A DNA stretch of 64,000 nucleotides from Paenibacillus sp. FSL R7-0345 (GTDB taxonomy: Bacteria; Bacillota; Bacilli; Paenibacillales; Paenibacillaceae). Below are positions 54,580 to 62,377 of the stretch, piece after piece. The stretch covers positions 5,550,001-5,614,000 of the forward strand of contig NZ_CP152002.1 of the NCBI RefSeq assembly GCF_038595055.1. The letters run 5' to 3'. The notes beneath the pieces are model-generated. The model saw only the letters and a program-made list of their open reading frames with translations, did no database searches and was not told the DNA's origin. Position 1 is the stretch's first letter, and every line of letters begins with the position of its first letter. A program made the translations under genes and the position numbers.

Positions 54580-54688
54580 ACACCGCAATAACAAAGAAGC
54601 TATGATTCGCACTGCTGCAGACTTTACTGTAACCGTGCGCTTTTAGCCGCATTTGCTCTGCGTGTGTCTCTTGTATTCCGGGGTTTTT
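54564..54688 (+). terminator. Riboswitch expression platform terminator
   Basis: TACAAGAGACAC (54572-54583) pairs perfectly with GTGTCTCTTGTA (54664-54675); CCCC (54564-54567) pairs with GGGG (54680-54683), which is followed directly by TTTTT (54684-54688). The 5' arm contains the aptamer P1 3' strand, so P1 and terminator exclude each other. A smaller hairpin (CGCAC 54608-54612/GTGCG 54635-54639) sits in the loop. Confidence 0.8.
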
Positions 54689-54716
54689 GCATATTCAGAC
54701 AAAGGGAGTGAAGGCC

Positions 54717-55277
54717 ATGAGCGCATCCTATGCACGGCTCAGTGAATCCATCAGCAGCGCCAAGAACGTGAGGATCTTCAAAAATAAGGACACTACCTAT
54801 GATTTTAAGCTGTACCCTTTTGGCGAACGCGGCACCTACATCCACCCGGAGCTGATCAGTGAAATTACCGCTAATCTGGCCAGCAGCATTACGGAGCAGT
54901 TCCCGGCCTTTGATTACATCGTATCGCCCGAGCCGGGCGGTCATACCTGGGGGATGCTGGCAGCCTACAAGCTGAACAAGCCGATGAACATTCTGCGGCT
55001 CAGCACCGAGCTGTACGACAATTATGAGGTATGCATCAAGCGGGAGACCGCGTATAACGAAAATTATATTTATTTTGACGGCTTCAAGTCGGGGGACAGG
55101 GTGCTTATTCTCGATGATGTCATCAGCTCGGGCGCAACAATCCGCTGCATTGCGGATCAAATGAAGATTATGGGGATCGAGCTTGTCGGGGTGCAGGGCA
55201 TTCTGGCCAAAGGCGAGCACTATAAGAAGCTTGAGGCAGACTACGGATTTCCGGTTCGGGTGCTGTCAGCGGTGTAA
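54717..55277 (+). CDS. Phosphoribosyltransferase, purine salvage type
   Basis: 186 residues, ATG with GGGAG 8 bases upstream. The type I PRTase PRPP-binding loop VLILDDVISSGAT (129-141) and a second basic/acidic loop (YIVSPEPGGHTWG, 68-80) are clear. It is related to adenine/xanthine PRTases by appearance. The base it uses cannot be read from the sequence. It is the first gene after the riboswitch and followed by IMP dehydrogenase and HPRT, so it belongs to purine salvage; pyrE-type orotate PRTase is less likely in this context. Confidence 0.8.
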   Translation: MSASYARLSESISSAKNVRIFKNKDTTYDFKLYPFGERGTYIHPELISEITANLASSITEQFPAFDYIVSPEPGGHTWGMLAAYKLNKPMNILRLSTELYDNYEVCIKRETAYNENYIYFDGFKSGDRVLILDDVISSGATIRCIADQMKIMGIELVGVQGILAKGEHYKKLEADYGFPVRVLSAV

Positions 55278-55387
55278 CGGACACGGACGGTTCAATGAAA
55301 GAAGAATACTGTGGAATTTACAAAAGCGGACTGCCTGCGGCAACAGTTAAGGAGACGCACTCACCATACCTTTAAGGAGTGAACACA

Positions 55388-56899
55388 ATGGCTTACTATT
55401 ATGAGCAGCCGTCCAGAACGTTCAGCGAATTCCTGCTCGTTCCGAGTCTGACGACCAAAGCATGTATCCCGGGAAATGTGGATCTCCGCACGCCCGTAAC
55501 CAAATTCAAGCGCGGCGAGACGCCGGCCCTAACGATGAACCTGCCGGTGACCTCTGCCGTTATGCAGGCGGTCTCTGACCACAATATGGCGATTGCTCTG
55601 GCCAAAAGCGGCGGCATCTCCTTCATCTACGGCTCCCAATCCGTCGAGCAGCAGGTCGAGATGGTCCGCCGGGTCAAAAAATTCAAAGCAGGCTTCGTCG
55701 TAAGCGACGCTAACCTTCGTCCGGAGGATACCCTGCAGGATGTGCTCGCCCTCAAAGCCCGCAGCGGCCACTCCACCATCGCCATCACCGACAACGGGGA
55801 GCCGACCGGCAAGCTGATGGGCATCGTTACCAGCCGTGATTACCGCGAAAACCGGCTGCCCCGGGAATGTCCGATTACCGGATTCATGACCCCGCTCTCC
55901 TCCTTAATTTACGCTCAAGAAGGCATTACCCTGACTGAAGCCAATGATATGATCTGGGATCACAAGCTGAACTGCCTGCCGGTTGTGAACAGCGAGGGCA
56001 ATCTGATGTACCTGGTCTTCCGCAAGGATTATGACAGCCATCAGGAATATCCGCTGGAGCTGCATGACAGCAACAAGCAGCTGATCGTCGGCGCCGGCAT
56101 TAACTCGCGTGACTATAAGGAGCGGGTTCCGGCACTGGTGGAAGCTGGAGCGGATGTGCTCTGCATCGACTCCTCAGACGGCTATTCCGAATGGCAGGCC
56201 GAGACAATCCGGTATATTAAGGAAACGTTCGGGGAGGCTGTAAAGGTTGGCGCCGGCAATGTCGTGGATAAGGAGGGTTTTCTCTACCTAGTGGAGGCTG
56301 GAGCAGATTTCATCAAGGTCGGGATCGGCGGAGGCTCCATCTGCATTACCCGGGAGCAAAAAGGCATCGGCCGCGGCCAGGCCTCCTCTGTAATCGAAGT
56401 AGCTGCCGCCCGCCAGGAGTACTACGAGCAAACTGGAATCTACGTGCCGATCTGCTCTGACGGCGGGATCGTTCACGACTACCATATTGTGCTCGCCCTG
56501 GCGATGGGCGCTGATTTTGTTATGCTGGGCCGCTACTTTGCCCGGTTCGACGAGAGCCCTGGCCGCAAGCTGCTGGTCGGCGGGAACTTCGTCAAGGAAT
56601 ACTGGGGCGAAGGCTCCAGCCGGGCCCGCAACTGGCAGCGTTACGACTTCGGCAATGCCGACAAGGAGAGCAAGCTGGAATTCGAGGAAGGCGTCGATTC
56701 CTTCATCCCGTATGCCGGCCGGCTCAAGGATAATCTCGATCTATCCATCAGCAAAATCAAATCAACCATGTGCAACTGCGGCGCCCTGACCATCCCCCAG
56801 CTGCAGCAGCACGCCAAAATCACCCTTGTCTCCGCAACAACTATTTACGAAGGCGGGGCACATGATGTTATGCTAAAGGAGAAGGATCGTACATCCTGA
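55388..56899 (+). CDS. IMP dehydrogenase
   Basis: 503 residues from ATG 55388 (AAGGAG 8 bases upstream). TIM-barrel enzyme oxidising IMP to XMP with NAD+. A CBS-pair insert (about 102-212) is present. The catalytic loop GIGGGSICITREQKG contains C319, and a C-terminal flap with EEGVDSFIPYAGRL follows. It differs from the usual GIGPGSICTTR form of GuaB (GGGSICITRE), so it may be a divergent paralogue of the housekeeping guaB, here in a salvage operon. A 110-base gap separates it from the upstream PRTase. Confidence 0.92.
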   Translation: MAYYYEQPSRTFSEFLLVPSLTTKACIPGNVDLRTPVTKFKRGETPALTMNLPVTSAVMQAVSDHNMAIALAKSGGISFIYGSQSVEQQVEMVRRVKKFKAGFVVSDANLRPEDTLQDVLALKARSGHSTIAITDNGEPTGKLMGIVTSRDYRENRLPRECPITGFMTPLSSLIYAQEGITLTEANDMIWDHKLNCLPVVNSEGNLMYLVFRKDYDSHQEYPLELHDSNKQLIVGAGINSRDYKERVPALVEAGADVLCIDSSDGYSEWQAETIRYIKETFGEAVKVGAGNVVDKEGFLYLVEAGADFIKVGIGGGSICITREQKGIGRGQASSVIEVAAARQEYYEQTGIYVPICSDGGIVHDYHIVLALAMGADFVMLGRYFARFDESPGRKLLVGGNFVKEYWGEGSSRARNWQRYDFGNADKESKLEFEEGVDSFIPYAGRLKDNLDLSISKIKSTMCNCGALTIPQLQQHAKITLVSATTIYEGGAHDVMLKEKDRTS

Positions 56900-56931
56900 C
56901 AGATAATATCGACGCACAAGGAGCAGTGGTT

Positions 56932-57465
56932 ATGAACGAATTACGCAAGGTACTGGTAAGCAAGGCAGAGCTGGAGAGCAAAGTACGGGAGCTGGGCGCC
57001 GTCATCTCACGCGATTATGAAGGCAAGGAGCTTGTCCTCATCGGCATCCTGAAGGGAGCCGCCGTATTCATGTCCGATCTGATGCGGGAGATCACCTTCC
57101 CGGTCGCCGTTGACTATATGTCCGTATCCAGCTATGGCAGCAGCGCTACCACTTCAGGTGTCATCACCATCAAGCAGGACATCGACACCGACATCCGCGG
57201 CAAACACGTCCTGCTCGTCGAGGACCTGATCGACACCGGCCTCACCCTGCAGCACCTGAAGCAGCTCTTCGCCCTCCGCGAAGCCGCCAGCGTCCGCATC
57301 TGCACCATCCTCAGCAAGCCCTCCCGCCGCGTGGCCGATATTCCTATCGACTACAACGGCATCGACATCCCCGACGAATTCGTCGTCGGCTACGGCCTCG
57401 ACTACGCCGAGCAATACCGCAACCTGCCGGAGGTATGGATTGTGGAGACGGATGGCGGGCATTAA
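56932..57465 (+). CDS. hpt: Hypoxanthine-guanine phosphoribosyltransferase
   Basis: 177 residues from ATG 56932 (AAGGAG 8 bases upstream; a GTG two codons earlier is too close). PRPP loop LLVEDLIDTGLT with VEDLIDTG at 96-103, GILKGAAVFMSDL and the Asp/Phe region (PDEFVVGYGLDYAEQYRNLP) are typical of HPRT. It makes IMP/GMP from hypoxanthine/guanine, feeding the adjacent IMP dehydrogenase. Last gene of the operon. Confidence 0.95.
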   Translation: MNELRKVLVSKAELESKVRELGAVISRDYEGKELVLIGILKGAAVFMSDLMREITFPVAVDYMSVSSYGSSATTSGVITIKQDIDTDIRGKHVLLVEDLIDTGLTLQHLKQLFALREAASVRICTILSKPSRRVADIPIDYNGIDIPDEFVVGYGLDYAEQYRNLPEVWIVETDGGH

Positions 57466-57481
57466 GCTGTAGGAAAACAAA

Positions 57482-57513
57482 GAAACCCAGGGTCTTCAAA
57501 CGACCTGGGTTTC
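57482..57513. terminator. Hairpin after hpt / small minus ORF
   Basis: AAACCCAGGGTC and GACCTGGGTTTC arms around TTCAAAC; weak T-run on the minus strand (TTTCTTTG). Confidence 0.7.
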
Positions 57514-57522
57514 ACGACATTC

Positions 57523-57549
57523 TGACGGAGGCCTTTAGGCCTCCGTTTT
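57523..57549 (+). terminator. Intrinsic terminator of purine salvage operon
   Basis: ACGGAGGCC-TTTA-GGCCTCCGTTTT: a 9-bp stem with a T-run. It overlaps the 3' end of the small minus-strand ORF. Confidence 0.85.
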
Positions 57550-57690
57550 GCTGTCCACTTTCTGCCGACTCAGCAGCTGCCGTCTCCGTGATCCGAACTT
57601 CACCCAGACCCGGTCATCATCATCCCGGAAGAAGCGGATCTTCACCCACTTCAGCGGTGTCCAGATTTCCTTGAAATAATAATTTGGCAT
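57535..57690 (-). CDS. Small basic protein of unknown function (51 aa)
   Basis: ATG 57688-57690 with GGGAG 9 bases upstream. The product begins MPNYYFKEIWTPLKWVKI and is rich in Trp, Arg and Asp (a DDDD run at 23-26). There is no signal peptide or membrane helix. Its stop lies inside the terminator of the convergent purine operon. The good ribosome binding site and biased composition suggest a real gene; I do not recognise it. Confidence 0.6.
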   Translation of the reverse strand: MPNYYFKEIWTPLKWVKIRFFRDDDDRVWVKFGSRRRQLLSRQKVDSKTEA

Positions 57691-57807
57691 AGGACTTCTC
57701 TCCCAGAAAATAACTAGATTTGAATCTAATTATAGACCGGGATAACTAATTTGTTTGTCAGAACCTGTCAATGGAAATATGAAATGTTTTATGATTTTTT
57801 ATCAGAA

Positions 57808-58168
57808 TCAGTGAAACCAGCGCTTGATTTCCTGCAAGGTCTCTTTGGCTTCGAGCCCATTATAGCCGAAGGCATTGCCGATCATTTTACTCGTTAAAGG
57901 TGGTTTCCCGGCTGTAGCGGTCGTTCCACCACCATTTTGCGTTATAGCGAGTTCGCACTTACGTAAGTTAACTTAATTCCAGAATTTTTATATACATGAT
58001 CAAAGATAAACTTTACTCTTCGCATGTGAAAGTCTAATGATACAACTATCGCAGAAGTGAAACCTTGCTGTTGCATGATAGGTAACGTAAGTTCAGCGTT
58101 CTGGTAGGTGCTGAGGGCTTCGTTTTCGGTAAGAATGGCATCTTGGGGGATACGTAGAGAAAGCGCAG
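57808..58168 (-). pseudogene. YdcF/SanA-like (DUF218) pseudogene, frameshifted C-terminal part
   Basis: Read on the minus strand in three successive frames, the region gives a continuous YdcF-like C-terminal half. The pieces are IPQDAILTENEALSTYQNAE..., AIVVSLDFHMRRVKFIFDHV..., then (frame shift near 57951) YNAKWWWNDRYSRETTFNE, then (shift near 57889) KMIGNAFGYNGLEAKETLQE.... The ENEA and SxDFHMRR motifs are those of the DUF218 family. The N-terminal half is missing; the similarity stops at a run of nine G (58169-58177 on the plus strand as C). The frame upstream of the run (58178-58285) is unrelated in appearance. The gene is therefore a decayed remnant at the edge of the polysaccharide cluster. 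Confidence 0.75.
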
Positions 58169-58338
58169 CCCCCCCCCGATGAGTCGAAAGGGCACAACCG
58201 GATTGAATCCTTCCAACGTCGTCATTACTTTACACGAAATCGAAACCACTATAAATCCGGCATTCTCATTGAATGTAACCGTCATCGGATGTTGGATGGA
58301 TAGTCAAGCGCTGATTTTGAGATTGAACCGAAATTTCT

Positions 58339-58881
58339 TCACATAATCTTTTTCCTTCTAGAAATTACTTTTGCTGGTATCCCCCCCACACTAACGTCGT
58401 CGGGTACATCTGCATTTACTACAGCATTTGCTCCTATTTTAACATTATCACCAATTATAATTCCTCCGAATATCTTAGCTCCAGGTGATATGTACACGTT
58501 ATTCCCAATACGAGGACACCCATTCTTGCCCTCTCCAATATTAGTAGCTGAATGAATTCTACAATTCTTACCAACACTAGATTTTCCATTTACAACGATA
58601 CTCCCGTAATGGGCAATACTTAGGCCTGGTCCAAAAACATTTAAAGGAATAGTTAATCCTAATTTGACTGATACCTTGAGAAATCTAAACTGTAAAAATA
58701 AAAAAGCTATTCTTCCAAAAAAATCCTTTCGACAATTTTTATAATATTCACATTTTCTTAGAAGACGTTGAAAATAAAGATTGGGAATAGTATATTTATA
58801 TTTAAATTTCCACTTTTTTATATTATGGGATTTCATATCTTCTTTTAAATAATAATAATATTCCTCCTTGCTACTAATCAT
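58339..58881 (-). CDS. Serine acetyltransferase-like hexapeptide transferase
   Basis: 180 residues from ATG 58879-58881 (AAAGGAG upstream). The C-terminal left-handed beta-helix (about 85-175; GPGLSIAHYGSIVVNGKSSVGKNC, GNNVYISPGAKIFGG) matches CysE-type O-acetyltransferases used in polysaccharide clusters. It lacks the N-terminal CysE helical domain of the full size. It would acetylate a sugar residue. AT-rich, first from the 3' end of the cluster. Its start lies 65 bases after galE ends. Confidence 0.85.
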   Translation of the reverse strand: MISSKEEYYYYLKEDMKSHNIKKWKFKYKYTIPNLYFQRLLRKCEYYKNCRKDFFGRIAFLFLQFRFLKVSVKLGLTIPLNVFGPGLSIAHYGSIVVNGKSSVGKNCRIHSATNIGEGKNGCPRIGNNVYISPGAKIFGGIIIGDNVKIGANAVVNADVPDDVSVGGIPAKVISRRKKIM

Positions 58882-58946
58882 TTTAGTCTCTCCTTTAAAG
58901 TTAATTTCTCCATTACTCCATAATTGATCTCCACTCAATAATACAG

Positions 58947-59960
58947 CTACTCATAACCGTTTGGGTTTAATTTTTGCCACTTCCAAGAATCCGCACACAT
59001 ATCCAATAATGTTTTTTTAGCCTCCCACCCCAATTCATCACGAGCTTTATTAACATCTGCAATAGATACTGCAACATCTCCTGCTCTTCGTTCAACAAAT
59101 TTGTATTTTATATTAATCTTAACTACATTTTCAAAAGTTTTTATAACATCTAAAACACTATACCCTTTTCCTACTCCTAAATTATATATACTCAGGCCAA
59201 AATTATTAGATAATTTTTGTAATGCCTTCAAATGACCCTTGGCTAAATCAACAACATGAATATAGTCTCGAATACCAGTACCATCATGAGTATCGTAGTC
59301 ATTACCAAATACTTTAATTCCCTCCAATCTTCCCATTGCAACTTGTGTTAGGAATGGCATTAAATTATTTGGCAATCCTGTTGGATCTTCACCAATTAGT
59401 CCACTTTCGTGGGCACCTATAGGATTGAAGTATCTCAGGATAATGACACTCCAATCAGGTTCCGATATACACAGGTCAGTTAGAATTTGTTCAATCATGA
59501 GTTTTGTTGTACCATATGGAGATGTAGTTTTTAGCGAAGAATTTTCCTTGAAAGGTATATTGTTTCCGGTACCATAGACTGTAGCAGAAGAACTAAACAC
59601 TATTTTCTTCACATCATTTTTCTTCATAGTTTCTAGTAATTCTAAAGTTCCTGCAATATTATTTTTATAATATTTAAGAGAATCTGACACTGATTCTCCA
59701 ACCGCTTTAAAACCCGCAAAGTGAATTACAGCATCGATATGATTTTCTTTAAAAACCCCGTCAAGTTTAGAACTATCTAACAAATCTATCTGATAAAATT
59801 TCAATTTACAACCTGATATATCTTTAATTCTATTAATTACTTCTGGCTTACTATTACTAAAGTTATCGATAATAATGATATCTAAATCATTGTTTAGGAA
59901 TTCAATTATTGTGTGACTTCCAATGTAACCGGCTCCGCCTGTTATTAATACACTTGCCAT
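58947..59960 (-). CDS. galE: UDP-glucose 4-epimerase
   Basis: 337 residues. NAD motif ITGGAGYIGSHT (6-17), catalytic YGTTK, and FNPIGAHESGLIGEDP are typical of GalE. It interconverts UDP-glucose and UDP-galactose (or the N-acetyl forms) and supplies the polysaccharide precursor. The start lies 20 bases after the dehydrogenase gene ends. AT-rich like its neighbours. Confidence 0.96.
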   Translation of the reverse strand: MASVLITGGAGYIGSHTIIEFLNNDLDIIIIDNFSNSKPEVINRIKDISGCKLKFYQIDLLDSSKLDGVFKENHIDAVIHFAGFKAVGESVSDSLKYYKNNIAGTLELLETMKKNDVKKIVFSSSATVYGTGNNIPFKENSSLKTTSPYGTTKLMIEQILTDLCISEPDWSVIILRYFNPIGAHESGLIGEDPTGLPNNLMPFLTQVAMGRLEGIKVFGNDYDTHDGTGIRDYIHVVDLAKGHLKALQKLSNNFGLSIYNLGVGKGYSVLDVIKTFENVVKINIKYKFVERRAGDVAVSIADVNKARDELGWEAKKTLLDMCADSWKWQKLNPNGYE

Positions 59961-59980
59961 TTTTCTGCTCCTTCTCTACT

Positions 59981-61201
59981 TTATAATTTATAGCTTTTGT
60001 TAAAAGAACAGATATTTTTAGTATCCAATATTAGCTTTCCTTCAATTAAATCCATGTTTTCTTTAATATGTGTATGAGAAACCATTATAACAAGGACTTC
60101 TATTTCATTTAAAAAATCTTCAAAATTCATAAATTGATGATCGACAACCCTTGATTTCACCATTGGATCAAAAACTTTAATTCCATAAGCAAGATGTTCT
60201 GCCATATTTTCTAATAATTGAAGTGTTGGACTTTCCCTAGTATCTTCGACATCCTCTTTATATGTTAGCCCATATAAACCAACTTTTGAAATATCTTTAA
60301 TATTGTGCTCTCTCATGATGTCCCTAATTCTTCCTAGAACATGTTTTGGCATAGAGTCATTTATTTTTCTTGCAGCTAATATCAAATTTGTCAAATCAGG
60401 ATAATCGCCCACTAAAAACCATGGGTCAACTGATATGCAATGACCTCCGACTCCCGGACCTGGTTGTAAGATATTCACTCTAGGATGCATGTTCGCAATT
60501 CGTATTATTTCATATACGTCCATTTTATCTGTACGACATATTTTAGTTAACTCGTTTGCGAATGCAATGTTAATGTCTCTAAATGTATTTTCAACAACCT
60601 TTGTCATTTCAGCAGTTCTAATATCAGTAATAATAATCTCCGCATCACAGAAAGAACTATAAATCTGTTTCACTCTCTCCCCAATAGACTTAGTATCAGC
60701 TCCAATAGTACGAGAATTAAACTTAAGTTCATGTATCATATTCCCAGGAATGATTCTCTCTGGTGCATGTACTAAGTGAATATCTTTCCCAGTTTCTAAT
60801 CCAAACGCTTGAATCAGTGGTCTAACATGCTTATCAATTGTGCCAGGTGAGATTGTAGACTCAATTACAATTATCGCTCCATCAAAACAAACCTCCAAAA
60901 TTCTATTTACTGCAGATATAACATAGTTTGCATCTATTTTCTTACTCGCTTTATCATATGGAGTCGGAACAGCAACAATATAGATATCAGTACTAATATA
61001 TTCTGTAGTAAACAATACTCCGTTTTCATTTGCTTTAATAAATAATTTATCTAGCCCATCTTCCTCAAATGTAGTCATCCCTGAATTAAGGGTATCAACT
61101 AATTCACGATCATAATCTGTCCCAGTCACACTCACTCCATTTGCTGCCAAAATCAATGCTGTAGGCAAACCAATATAACCCAAACCAATAATATTAATCA
61201 T
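59981..61201 (-). CDS. wecC: UDP-N-acetyl-D-mannosamine dehydrogenase-like
   Basis: 406 residues. A UDP-sugar 6-dehydrogenase with an N-terminal NAD motif (IIGLGYIGLPTALILA) and the catalytic cysteine in GPGVGGHCISVDPWFL. WecC-type specificity (to UDP-ManNAcA) is inferred from similarity to this subgroup (VAVPTPYD, APERIIPGN); UDP-glucose dehydrogenase is the main alternative. It needs an epimerase for UDP-ManNAc, which may lie outside the window. The gene starts 11 bases after the acyltransferase gene ends. Confidence 0.88.
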   Translation of the reverse strand: MINIIGLGYIGLPTALILAANGVSVTGTDYDRELVDTLNSGMTTFEEDGLDKLFIKANENGVLFTTEYISTDIYIVAVPTPYDKASKKIDANYVISAVNRILEVCFDGAIIVIESTISPGTIDKHVRPLIQAFGLETGKDIHLVHAPERIIPGNMIHELKFNSRTIGADTKSIGERVKQIYSSFCDAEIIITDIRTAEMTKVVENTFRDINIAFANELTKICRTDKMDVYEIIRIANMHPRVNILQPGPGVGGHCISVDPWFLVGDYPDLTNLILAARKINDSMPKHVLGRIRDIMREHNIKDISKVGLYGLTYKEDVEDTRESPTLQLLENMAEHLAYGIKVFDPMVKSRVVDHQFMNFEDFLNEIEVLVIMVSHTHIKENMDLIEGKLILDTKNICSFNKSYKL

Positions 61202-61212
61202 AAATGTTCCTC

Positions 61213-62358
61213 CTAAATTTTTAACCTGCTATGCTTGTTGTTTTTTCGATACAGATCATATTTCTCTTTAAGCTTAATCCTTATAAATTCAAATAATAAA
61301 GCAACAATAAAAGTAATTACTACCACTAGAAAGATTATAATGACTGATGGCAGATATTCTGGATAATATAAAAAATTCTCATCAGATAATATAACTTTAT
61401 AAACTATTGATAGAATAACACTATGAAAAACATACATTCCAAAAGTCATTTTCCCTATAACGTTAACAATAGTATTTTTAATTTTTAAAGATGAGAAAAA
61501 ATAAAACAAATAAATTGATGACATTAAAACAAATACATTATTATATTTAAATATAGCTTCGTATAGATTATAAGTTCTAGTAATCTCAGAACGATTTAAT
61601 AAACTACTTAATATATTTATAGGAGTAAAATTAAATGAGTATGCTAAACTAAAACTTGCTATGAATAAAGAACAAATTATATATTTAATAAAAGCATATT
61701 TAATTACGACCTTGTTTTTCCTAAAATATGCTCCAATTAAATATAATGGTATAAAGATAAAAAAATTATAAAATCCAAGTTCAGTAAATGATGGACCACT
61801 GTAGAAATATGTGACTTTCAGTCCAAAAAAGTCAGATATAGAAGATATAAGTACAATTGGCAAAAGGCAAATAAATATTAGATTCAATAGTTTTTTACTT
61901 TCCAAATTTCTAATTATTAGGTTTAAATATGGAGTAGCCAGAAGTAATAATATATATGATGCTATGTACCACAAGTGAAAAAAAACCCCTCCAAGCGTTG
62001 GGATATATAGTAGTGATAAGAGGAGTGATTTGATTAATCCGTAACCATTTTCATTCAAACTAATTATTGAGTAAAAAAATAAAACAGGCAGAAAAAATAG
62101 AATTGGTTGCAACAATTTATTCGTACTTTTTTTAATGTTAATTACTTTATCGCATAAAAAATACCCTGAGATAATAATAAAAATGTTAACTGCTGGTCTA
62201 GCGAAAGAATATATCAAATAAGTAACACCAAGATTAATATTACTTATTTCTCCAAGTTTAATTTTTCCTAATGGAGTGGCATGAATTAAAATCACAAGAA
62301 AAACCAAGAAAATCCTAAGTAATTCTATACTAGAGTTTTTTTCATTAATATTATTCAT
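61213..62358 (-). CDS. Acyltransferase family 3 membrane protein
   Basis: 381 residues, about ten transmembrane helices, beginning SSIELLRIFLVFLVILIHATP, which is typical of OafA/YrhL acyltransferases with the catalytic histidine in LVILIHATP. Probably O-acetylates the cluster's polysaccharide. AGGAAGGGG precedes the ATG. About 23% GC in part of the gene (14 of 60 bases at 62041-62100). Confidence 0.88.
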   Translation of the reverse strand: MNNINEKNSSIELLRIFLVFLVILIHATPLGKIKLGEISNINLGVTYLIYSFARPAVNIFIIISGYFLCDKVINIKKSTNKLLQPILFFLPVLFFYSIISLNENGYGLIKSLLLSLLYIPTLGGVFFHLWYIASYILLLLATPYLNLIIRNLESKKLLNLIFICLLPIVLISSISDFFGLKVTYFYSGPSFTELGFYNFFIFIPLYLIGAYFRKNKVVIKYAFIKYIICSLFIASFSLAYSFNFTPINILSSLLNRSEITRTYNLYEAIFKYNNVFVLMSSIYLFYFFSSLKIKNTIVNVIGKMTFGMYVFHSVILSIVYKVILSDENFLYYPEYLPSVIIIFLVVVITFIVALLFEFIRIKLKEKYDLYRKNNKHSRLKI

Positions 62359-62377
62359 CCCCTTCCTCTTATCAAAT

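Larger units (their letters stand above)
54132..54716. other. Divergent regulatory region between hemA and purine operon
   Basis: 585 AT-rich bases with no protein gene. In order: hemA leader, a possible hemA -35/-10 on the minus strand (TTGTAA at 54235-54240, 17 bases, TGATAT), the PerR-like box, an AACCATA/TATGGTT hairpin at 54284-54312, an 18-bp palindrome, a plus-strand promoter and a long riboswitch-containing leader. Confidence 0.7.

Noticed and set aside
58046..58285. 79-codon minus-strand ORF
   Set aside because: Its second half is the wrong frame of the YdcF-like remnant; the first half resembles nothing recognised. Treated as part of the decayed region.
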